64,000 bases of DNA from Owenia fusiformis (taxonomy: Eukaryota; Annelida; Polychaeta; Sabellida; Oweniidae): positions 12,050,150 to 12,114,149 of the forward strand of contig CAIIXF020000002.1 of assembly GCA_903813345.2 (NCBI GenBank), given 5' to 3'. Positions 46,387 to 55,186 of the stretch are shown here, one piece after another; position 1 is the stretch's first letter; each line of letters opens with the position of its first letter. The notes beneath the pieces were generated by a model. That model was not told the origin of the DNA and did not search any database. It was given only the letters and a program-made list of their open reading frames with translations. A program made the position numbers and the translations under genes.

Positions 46387-47937
46387 TATATAATCTATTT
46401 ATTACAAAAACAACTAGACTTGAAGTTATTTTAGTACCAGCTGGAAAGATCACTTGATACCATACATCAAAGTATCCATGCCATTTTGATACTTATTGCA
46501 TCCTTCTGTTTAGCCAGAAACATGATATTTTGAGGCATATTGTGATCTGGGCTCAATCAGATGGGAATTGAGTTACACCTGTCAAAAAGTGTCATGATTA
46601 TCATATAATGATTGCCTTAATGTCTATTCATTTATTGTATTCTGTAGTCATTGCCTACACAGGCAAAGGTGATATAACATCTATCTATATGACTTGAACA
46701 ATATATTACATGTCATTTATACAATTACCTGTACTCAAAAACTTCCAGGTCATTTGACTGGACAAGTATGTATGGCCTATGTCGACAATGACGTGACAGT
46801 CATCTAAAGGATCTAACTGCATTGCATGATCATTTATCATAATAACTTCCTCAACCTCCCAATCATTTTGACGCAACTGTTAGTGGTCCATAAAACCGTT
46901 GTTTGTTGTTGGGTATCTTGTCATCTGAAATACATGGAAAAGTTTGAAAGTATATCAAGAATAAAATGAAACTTGAGACGTCATATGATGTTCTATGATA
47001 TCTAATACCGATACAGTAAACATATAAATGTACAGTTTCGACTATACTGCAGTACAGCACATGTACAGTACGTGTAGCATGTTTATCCGTACCCTAGTTC
47101 AACGCCGGGGCCATAAGACATACCAGATAAGAAACCAGGCCCCAGGCTAGATCTTATGTTGTTGGACTATCCATGCCCAAATATTTATCGATTATGATAA
47201 CTGCATGTGATTGCCATGTACTCCCGCACAGGACACTTTTAATACATGTACGAAACATGTACATGTAATTTTCCATTACAAAATTATCTGTTTGCCCCCA
47301 TCAAAATGTACTTTTACTGTGATAGGCAGTCAAATATAGTTAACATTTCATTTAAGATGTCCAGACTCTGCACGCATGGGAGGTCTCTGGGACATGAAAA
47401 CCTAGTGTTGTGTTTGAACATAGGCTTTGTAAGATCAAGGTCATGACGACTCGATCACCCAAAATAAATTCATATGTATTCAGTGATTATATGCATACGA
47501 TCACAGAATAACCCATTGTATTTATATATAACACTACCATCTACTATTAACATACCAAATTATTACATTAAATACTAAATTTCAAGGGAATTTATGAGAA
47601 TTTTCAAATCAATATTTCTACGCAAATGACAATTCCCGATCGAGAACCAGGAAGCGATTTCTACCTTTAAATATGGTGATTTTGATCGATTACAAAAGGA
47701 AAATGATATTGAATTCGATACTTCTTACCTTCATAAACAGTTGTTATGATGTTTAATGCTACGATTCTCCACTGTTTGCCCGATTGAGACTGAAATCGTC
47801 CCGTCATCACTCATCAGTGCAGCATCTTGTTTCTAGGTGGGCGATAATTGGTGAGGAGTTTCAGAGACGTTCAAAAATTACGACAATAGAGTGTCTTATT
47901 TTCCCGTGCAACTAATTCTCTCACCACAAATAAATAT
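46387..47937. other. No recognised gene
   Basis: AT-rich; an old repeat fragment (CCATAAGACATACCAGATAA) near 47112 matches 35790. Ends in the ATAT duplication at retroelement B. Confidence 0.45.
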
Positions 47938-49879
47938 TGTCGCGCGCCAGACTCCCGCCGAGTACCTGTACTCCATCGGAGAAGGTCTGGTGGCGATGAT
48001 AAGGGATTCGGAGGTGTTTCTCACGGGCGCCGAGCTTGTTTGGTGCTTCGGCTGTCACTGAGCTAGGAGATGGAGAACACAGGAATATACAAAACAATCA
48101 ATTACAGGATTTTAACAATCTATTCAACACAATAATCACAATAAATTTCAAAGTGTCCTTTAATAAAGCCTTTATGGCCAATAACTCAAATGCAAATGTC
48201 TCTATATATATACAAGGGTACAAAACACTCTGGCTCTGAGTTATCTGTCTCTACTCTAATCTGCAATACTCTGCTCTCTACTCTGCTTGTCTCTGCTCTA
48301 CTATACTCTGATATACTCGGCTCTGCTCTCTGCTATGCTCTGCTCTCTGCAATACTCTGCTTGTCTACTGCGCTCTGCGCTGCTTGAAAAGAGCTCTCCC
48401 TCTTGAGCTATCTCGTCTTTGGGAAAGAGCCCTGGCTCGGGAAGTAACCTCTGCTTCGGGAGTCGCCTTGTCACGGGAGTAACCACCTTTAAACTCTCCT
48501 CAAAAGAGTGCTTTCACTCTTTGAGCTACACTGTCTCTTGGAAGGGGTTCAGGCTCCGAGAGTAACCTCTGCTCTTGGAGTCACCACTTCTCAGGATATA
48601 CCTCTCTACAACCTCTGCTCAATTCACTCTTGAGCTACACTGTCTCTTGGAAGGGGTCCAGGCTCCGGGAGTATCCTCTGCTCTTGGAATCGTCACTTCT
48701 CAGGAGAAACCTCTGCTCTCCAACGAGATCCACACACTGGGAGTACCTCAGCTCCGGGAATCGCCTCGTCTCAGGAGTAACCTCTGCTCTTGAACGAGAT
48801 CCACACACTGCTAGTACCTCAGCCCCGGGAATCGCCTCGTCTCAGGAGTAACCTCTACTCAAAGAGTGCTCTCACTCAATGAGCTACACTGTCTCCAAAG
48901 AGTAACCTCTGCTCTCGGAGTCACCGCTTCGCAGGAGCAACCTCACTACAACCTCTGTAGAGAATAACAACTCTAGAATGTCGATCAAAGGATGAGATTA
49001 GACAGAGCTGTTATCTCTCGCCTTGGAGCACCTCAGTTCCGGTAATGTAACCTTGGCTCCGATGAGAGTAAACCTTCCTCAACATACAACCCTGGGTGAG
49101 AGTCAGATCGCCTCGACAAAGTAGGAGCATTTATAGCTTGGAGGGGTAATGACTAGGAGCCACCAATACTCAGAGCAGAATGACTCACGAATATCGATCA
49201 AAGAAATGAGATTAGACAGAGCCAAATCTACTCAGAGAATCTGGAGCTCAAAACTTCTCAAAATGACGTCACTTCCTTCAAAATCAAAGATGGCCGACCG
49301 CCGGGAATTGTGGGAACAAGAAAGCAAGATGGCGGACAGCTAATTACCCATTTTATGCCAACCTCAATCAAGAAAATGGCTAACTCACCAAAACAATGAC
49401 TGTTGTCTTGTATTTTCTTCAATAGTCGCACCAAGTACAATCTGCATCTAACGATTACTGCAACTAATCCAATATATCCAAAATAATGCTCCAATAAGTC
49501 CACAGATTAAATAAAACACACTTGCACATAAATAATCCAAACTGACGAGGTCTTATATCTTCAACATCTTGGTTTACTCTGATTCACGTGGTTAATTGCA
49601 AACAATAAAATCCAGACACCTCAAGTTGCATCATGGGAAAACTACAACTTAAGTTGGAGGGAAATTCAAATAAAAGAATCTGATTGGCTGATCACCAGTT
49701 GCTGGGTGCTTAATTATTCTAATTTATTCCACTACAGTCTGCTGATCCTGTAAACATCCCAGTGCTTACGTGACATTCTGCATGTACACATTTGAGCCAT
49801 TAAACTCTCTGAAAGAGTCGACTGACTCCACATATAAAAGTTCAAAATAAAGAAAAGTGAAAATCACAAATTCGTCACA
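47938..49879 (-). repeat. 3' LTR of retroelement B
   Basis: Offset 5147 from the 5' LTR. Same length; the one substitution noticed is at 47975. Same internal repeats at about 48390-48960. Confidence 0.9.
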
Positions 49880-49891
49880 CTCCCTCCTCCC
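49880..49891 (-). promoter_or_regulatory. Polypurine tract, element B
   Basis: In sense orientation GGGAGGAGGGAG directly precedes the 3' LTR (TGTGACG). Twelve purines in a row at this exact place are what plus-strand priming requires. Confidence 0.9.
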
Positions 49892-50086
49892 AGGATGGAT
49901 CGCCCTCGATCCAACAAGGAAGATATAACATACATGTTTCTAACTAACAATAGAGCTATAAATCTCAAAACTTGAGACTCCAAAACATGAACAATACAAC
50001 TCACGACTATATACACTAATATAACACATTATCTCTAAAACAATCAACGATCATAGTCGAAAATGTCTCTTTATGATCACACAGCA
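49892..50086 (-). other. 3' non-coding segment of element B
   Basis: Short AT-rich stretch between the Gag stop and the polypurine tract; no coding content. Confidence 0.7.
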
Positions 50087-53047
50087 TTAATCACGAATGT
50101 CTGCTGGTGCAGACACAACACAACTGTAATCCTTCAAGTATGTAGGAATATGTCTTCTCCGGGTGGGGCGAGGAGGCACCTTCTCTCTGGATGATTGTTG
50201 GATAGTAGTCATCTCATCAGTATCCATAGAATTTCCTCCACCCTCCTTGGATAACTCCTCTGATGGCAAATATCTGAGTCTCATTGTTAGACCTTTTGGA
50301 GAGCATCCTTGTCTCCCACAGCGAGTCTCTCTAACATCTAGACTGCTCCAGTGGTCTCTCAACTGACCTCGCCTCCTTTGAGTCAACCTCTCTTCTCTTT
50401 GAATTGTAGTCAGCTTAGACTCTTCTGTATACTCAACATCAGATTCATCACTTCTCATTATTGGAGAACATTGGCCATCTCCACAAACTCTCTTCTGTAC
50501 ATCAGGAGAACTTTTGATCTGGGCATCCAACTTAACTCCACAGGGAGCACCATCTTCCACTGGTGAGCTATGCTCCACTTTAAGATCATCTCCAACGGTC
50601 TTTGAAAAGCATCCAGGCTCTTTTTCCTCTAGCTCCTTATTCACAATCGGCTTTGTCCTCCTTTGTCTCCGCTTCTTTATCTTCTTTGGAGTCTTTCCTG
50701 GACAGGGAACACACTGTTCTGATTTCTCAGGTTTTGAGTGTGATTTACTCTTCTGACTCTTCAGTTTAAGCTCTTTCTCAGGTAGTCCTTCTGGATCTGG
50801 GAAGCTCATTTTCAGAGAGCCATAATTGATCAATGCCTTACTAACTGTAAGGAAATCTGTTCCCAGGATTCCAACTACACCAATGTCAGCAATGACAATC
50901 TCCATAAAGGTTCTTCTTCCTTCCACCTCTAACTCCATCAAACATGCACCATATGACGCGATGGGAGAACCATCAGCTTTCAATAGGACATCTGATACAG
51001 GTTTCAGCTTTGGTCGCATTCGTGCAGGTATCTTATTGAATCCATTGAGACTGAGGAGAGATAATGTTGCTCCAGGATCTACCAATAACTCCATCCGCAC
51101 GTCACACAGTCTGGCATGAGCAACAATCTGCCTCTTAGTGTAAGACTTGCAAGAGTCAGACACACTCTTATCCCAATCAATAAATGGTACTGGATAAACT
51201 GAGGAGATACTCTTGCTCTCTGGGGGTCCTCTTCTCTCCTCTTGCTTCTTCTTGAGTTGCTGGCAATCAAAAGACATATGTCCTGTCCTCAAACAGTTGA
51301 AACATGTGATAAGAGGACATTGTCTCCTTATATGTCCTTCTACGCCACATCTTCTACAGGTGAAGGTAGCAGGATTTCTGGGTTCTTCCTTCTCTTTGGA
51401 TGTCATTACAGCTCCTGCAATCACCTTCATTTCCTCCTGTATTCCCTTCTGAAATTCCTTCATCATCTTAGAGAGTCTGTCCTCTTGAGAGTCACTTGTC
51501 ATAGCTGCTATGTGATGATCCTGCTCTCTTGGCTTCAGACCTTTCCGGATTCGCTCCGCCTCCAAATATGCCTCTTCCTTCTGAGCCTCTTCGATGGCCG
51601 GGTCAAGAGACTTGGGATTTCTTCGATGGACAGCTGCTCGCACCTCATCATCTATTAATGCATTCTCAAAAGATTTCCTGGCCAACTTGTCCTGACAAAA
51701 GCGAGGCATCTCAGGATATGCAAGAGCAGCTAGCCTCCTTATGCTCTGACCTAAACTTGGCAATGACTCCTTTGGCTTCCTCGACCTGGTATCTAGTTCA
51801 GCTTCATACATACACACTTTATCACCTGGCCCAACTCTTTTAGTGAGTGCATCAATCAGCTCATCGTATGAGTGCCCCTGCTCTAACTCTAGCAGTAACT
51901 GCTGGGCATCTCCTCTCAAAAGATTCGTCAACTGCTGCCGCTTCTCCTCATCATTCCAGCCATTACTGTCAATACAGTTCTGGAAATACACCTGGTAATC
52001 GAGCCACGGTGTCTCTCCATCAAATAACTGGGTTGGCTTTATCTTGGTCCTCTTCTCGGTGTTGTTCAAAGCCTTCCCACACATACTAATAGCCTCAATG
52101 AGTAGATCTCTATTCGTCTCTTCTGCTGCAGATTCTCTTGACCTCTCAGCCAGATAACCAAGCACCTTGGAGGTGTCTGGCTCTGCAATATCTAGAGCTG
52201 GTCTTCTCTTCTCTTGGGGCGTGCCCACTGGTTGAGATCCAGATCTCTCAGCAGGTGTGAACATCTGATCCGGCCTTCCCAAACTCCAAGGTTCAGACAT
52301 CGGGAATACACCCATAGGAACATCTCTGGAAGATGCTACCTTTTCGAGTGTCTCATACATTTGGTCCATCCGCCGATTCATCTCGTCTTGACTACGCTGG
52401 TTTTCTTGATGGCTTTGTCTCATCTCAATTTTCAGCGCATCTTGACTCTGCCTCAGCTCTTCTTGCCCTTGTCTAATCTCAAGCTTAATCCCTTCTTGAG
52501 ACTGTCTTACTTTTTCTTCTTGATGGTGGAACTGCTGCATGATCTGAAAGCTCTGAGATTCCAATCCACCCTTTATACCCAGAAAATCCTTCTTCAGGGA
52601 CTCCACATCTTGTGAAAGTTCAAACTTTGTTTTTCCTCGGGCATCTTCACTTGATGGGGTCTTCTCAAACATCCAAGGATCACTTTTGATCCCAGTACGA
52701 AATTTGGAGAGAGTAAACTCACTCTGCATCCTTGACTCTGACCAATACCCAGTACTGTCACGAGTCCCTCTCGGCCTCTGTTCAGGAACATAAAAACACC
52801 TCTCTGTTTTACCCATGGCACCATACTTCTCCGGATCCAGAACTGAGCCCTTTGGCTCCAAAGGAAAAGTGTCTCGGGTCTCCAGCTCCAGGTTCCTTTG
52901 GCCACCCTTGAATACCACTGTATCATCTGGCTCTTGTGTCCTTCTGGATATCCCCTTTGGGACAACCCCAGAGTTATCCGTCGTGCCACCATGCTCTGAA
53001 GTTCGGGGGCTTCTCCCTGCCTCCAACCTCTCAATATTCCGCTCCAT
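50087..53047 (-). CDS. Gag-protease polyprotein with altered protease triplet (element B)
   Basis: 986 residues from the ATG at 53047, which lies about 20 bases after the primer-binding site. Residues 140-240 form a charged coiled coil with repeated RQSQ/RQGQ units. The capsid-like region is about 345-506 (TPWLDYQVYF, RRLAALAYPEM, AERIRKGLKPR), matching element A block for block. Two zinc knuckles lie at 564-577 and 582-595, both CX2CX4HX4C. The retropepsin-like domain has LLVDPGATLSLL at 654-665: the catalytic Asp-Thr/Ser-Gly is Asp-Pro-Gly (codon 658, CCT at 51076-51074 on the minus strand), while the later GILG (726-729) is kept. A single base change from ACT explains it. Basic and acidic tails lead to RRRHIPTYLKDYSCVV (963-978), like the end of gypsy Pol. 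An N-terminal STGYWS motif (98-103) is also in element A. Proteolysis by this copy is probably lost. Confidence 0.88.
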   Translation of the reverse strand: MERNIERLEAGRSPRTSEHGGTTDNSGVVPKGISRRTQEPDDTVVFKGGQRNLELETRDTFPLEPKGSVLDPEKYGAMGKTERCFYVPEQRPRGTRDSTGYWSESRMQSEFTLSKFRTGIKSDPWMFEKTPSSEDARGKTKFELSQDVESLKKDFLGIKGGLESQSFQIMQQFHHQEEKVRQSQEGIKLEIRQGQEELRQSQDALKIEMRQSHQENQRSQDEMNRRMDQMYETLEKVASSRDVPMGVFPMSEPWSLGRPDQMFTPAERSGSQPVGTPQEKRRPALDIAEPDTSKVLGYLAERSRESAAEETNRDLLIEAISMCGKALNNTEKRTKIKPTQLFDGETPWLDYQVYFQNCIDSNGWNDEEKRQQLTNLLRGDAQQLLLELEQGHSYDELIDALTKRVGPGDKVCMYEAELDTRSRKPKESLPSLGQSIRRLAALAYPEMPRFCQDKLARKSFENALIDDEVRAAVHRRNPKSLDPAIEEAQKEEAYLEAERIRKGLKPREQDHHIAAMTSDSQEDRLSKMMKEFQKGIQEEMKVIAGAVMTSKEKEEPRNPATFTCRRCGVEGHIRRQCPLITCFNCLRTGHMSFDCQQLKKKQEERRGPPESKSISSVYPVPFIDWDKSVSDSCKSYTKRQIVAHARLCDVRMELLVDPGATLSLLSLNGFNKIPARMRPKLKPVSDVLLKADGSPIASYGACLMELEVEGRRTFMEIVIADIGVVGILGTDFLTVSKALINYGSLKMSFPDPEGLPEKELKLKSQKSKSHSKPEKSEQCVPCPGKTPKKIKKRRQRRTKPIVNKELEEKEPGCFSKTVGDDLKVEHSSPVEDGAPCGVKLDAQIKSSPDVQKRVCGDGQCSPIMRSDESDVEYTEESKLTTIQREERLTQRRRGQLRDHWSSLDVRETRCGRQGCSPKGLTMRLRYLPSEELSKEGGGNSMDTDEMTTIQQSSREKVPPRPTRRRHIPTYLKDYSCVVSAPADIRD

Positions 53048-53066
53048 CTCTGTACAAAGTGAAGTA

Positions 53067-53083
53067 TCCCACCGCTGCCACCA
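53067..53083 (-). promoter_or_regulatory. Primer-binding site, tRNA-Leu type (element B)
   Basis: The plus strand reads TCCCACCGCTGCCACCA, one base from the LTR edge. This equals the 3' end of animal tRNA-Leu(AAG) with its CCA tail as I remember it (17 bases), so the complementary minus-strand RNA can bind that tRNA as primer for minus-strand DNA. Confidence 0.85.
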
Positions 53084-53084
53084 A

Positions 53085-55026
53085 TGTCGCGCGCCAGACT
53101 CCCGCCGAGTACCTGTACTCCCTCGGAGAAGGTCTGGTGGCGATGATAAGGGATTCGGAGGTGTTTCTCACGGGCGCCGAGCTTGTTTGGTGCTTCGGCT
53201 GTCACTGAGCTAGGAGATGGAGAACACAGGAATATACAAAACAATCAATTACAGGATTTTAACAATCTATTCAACACAATAATCACAATAAATTTCAAAG
53301 TGTCCTTTAATAAAGCCTTTATGGCCAATAACTCAAATGCAAATGTCTCTATATATATACAAGGGTACAAAACACTCTGGCTCTGAGTTATCTGTCTCTA
53401 CTCTAATCTGCAATACTCTGCTCTCTACTCTGCTTGTCTCTGCTCTACTATACTCTGATATACTCGGCTCTGCTCTCTGCTATGCTCTGCTCTCTGCAAT
53501 ACTCTGCTTGTCTACTGCGCTCTGCGCTGCTTGAAAAGAGCTCTCCCTCTTGAGCTATCTCGTCTTTGGGAAAGAGCCCTGGCTCGGGAAGTAACCTCTG
53601 CTTCGGGAGTCGCCTTGTCACGGGAGTAACCACCTTTAAACTCTCCTCAAAAGAGTGCTTTCACTCTTTGAGCTACACTGTCTCTTGGAAGGGGTTCAGG
53701 CTCCGAGAGTAACCTCTGCTCTTGGAGTCACCACTTCTCAGGATATACCTCTCTACAACCTCTGCTCAATTCACTCTTGAGCTACACTGTCTCTTGGAAG
53801 GGGTCCAGGCTCCGGGAGTATCCTCTGCTCTTGGAATCGTCACTTCTCAGGAGAAACCTCTGCTCTCCAACGAGATCCACACACTGGGAGTACCTCAGCT
53901 CCGGGAATCGCCTCGTCTCAGGAGTAACCTCTGCTCTTGAACGAGATCCACACACTGCTAGTACCTCAGCCCCGGGAATCGCCTCGTCTCAGGAGTAACC
54001 TCTACTCAAAGAGTGCTCTCACTCAATGAGCTACACTGTCTCCAAAGAGTAACCTCTGCTCTCGGAGTCACCGCTTCGCAGGAGCAACCTCACTACAACC
54101 TCTGTAGAGAATAACAACTCTAGAATGTCGATCAAAGGATGAGATTAGACAGAGCTGTTATCTCTCGCCTTGGAGCACCTCAGTTCCGGTAATGTAACCT
54201 TGGCTCCGATGAGAGTAAACCTTCCTCAACATACAACCCTGGGTGAGAGTCAGATCGCCTCGACAAAGTAGGAGCATTTATAGCTTGGAGGGGTAATGAC
54301 TAGGAGCCACCAATACTCAGAGCAGAATGACTCACGAATATCGATCAAAGAAATGAGATTAGACAGAGCCAAATCTACTCAGAGAATCTGGAGCTCAAAA
54401 CTTCTCAAAATGACGTCACTTCCTTCAAAATCAAAGATGGCCGACCGCCGGGAATTGTGGGAACAAGAAAGCAAGATGGCGGACAGCTAATTACCCATTT
54501 TATGCCAACCTCAATCAAGAAAATGGCTAACTCACCAAAACAATGACTGTTGTCTTGTATTTTCTTCAATAGTCGCACCAAGTACAATCTGCATCTAACG
54601 ATTACTGCAACTAATCCAATATATCCAAAATAATGCTCCAATAAGTCCACAGATTAAATAAAACACACTTGCACATAAATAATCCAAACTGACGAGGTCT
54701 TATATCTTCAACATCTTGGTTTACTCTGATTCACGTGGTTAATTGCAAACAATAAAATCCAGACACCTCAAGTTGCATCATGGGAAAACTACAACTTAAG
54801 TTGGAGGGAAATTCAAATAAAAGAATCTGATTGGCTGATCACCAGTTGCTGGGTGCTTAATTATTCTAATTTATTCCACTACAGTCTGCTGATCCTGTAA
54901 ACATCCCAGTGCTTACGTGACATTCTGCATGTACACATTTGAGCCATTAAACTCTCTGAAAGAGTCGACTGACTCCACATATAAAAGTTCAAAATAAAGA
55001 AAAGTGAAAATCACAAATTCGTCACA
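53085..55026 (-). repeat. 5' LTR of retroelement B
   Basis: Sense orientation starts TGTGACGAATTTGTG and ends CGCGCGACA. The inner part (about 53540-54110) is built of degenerate tandem units with GGAGTAACCTCTGCTC on the plus strand, and 53395-53530 is CTCTG-rich. TATATATA near 53351 could be a promoter TATA box, which would place most of these repeats upstream of the transcript start; this is inferred. Small plus-strand frames occur identically in both LTRs and are not genes. Confidence 0.9.
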
Positions 55027-55186
55027 ATATTATAAAGCCATTTTCATTCATTTTGAACATAAGTTTTATTTATTTGAGTAATATACATTAAAATAACAAA
55101 ATCACGGCATCGAAACCGAAACCGAAAGTTAGATGCGCGAGAATGATGCGCACTCGTCCATCGGCTTTAGGAAACCACCCTCTTAA

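Larger units (their letters stand above)
47938..55026 (-). mobile_element. LTR retroelement B: complete, Gag-protease only
   Basis: The 7089-bp element has 1942-bp LTRs (47938-49879 and 53085-55026), flanked by ATAT (47934-47937 and 55027-55030). In sense orientation the 3205-bp interior holds a primer-binding site, a leader of only 37 bases, a 986-codon Gag-protease ORF, about 200 bp, and a polypurine tract touching the 3' LTR. There is no space for polymerase or integrase. I noticed one LTR difference (A at 47975, C at 53122), so the insertion is young. LTRs make up more than half of the element. The Gag is clearly related to that of element A. Confidence 0.9.
43118..55186. mobile_element. 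Possible TTAA-flanked DNA transposon split by retroelement B
   Basis: TTAA followed by GAGGGTGGTTGCG at 43118-43134 faces AAACCACCCTC followed by TTAA at 55172-55186. Subtracting retroelement B and one ATAT leaves about 5 kb, a usual size for a Kolobok or piggyBac-type element, both of which duplicate TTAA. No transposase is visible, and miniature elements at 45260 and 45870 would be further insertions. The shared end is only about 11-15 bp, so this is tentative. Confidence 0.3.

Noticed and set aside
48036-49503. Several small ORFs present twice, 5147 bp apart
   Set aside because: They are inside the two LTRs of element B; identical copies reflect LTR identity, not gene duplication.
52594-53244. 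216-codon minus-strand frame overlapping the start of the element B Gag
   Set aside because: It is an out-of-frame shadow of the Gag ORF and crosses the primer-binding site and LTR edge; no domain is seen.
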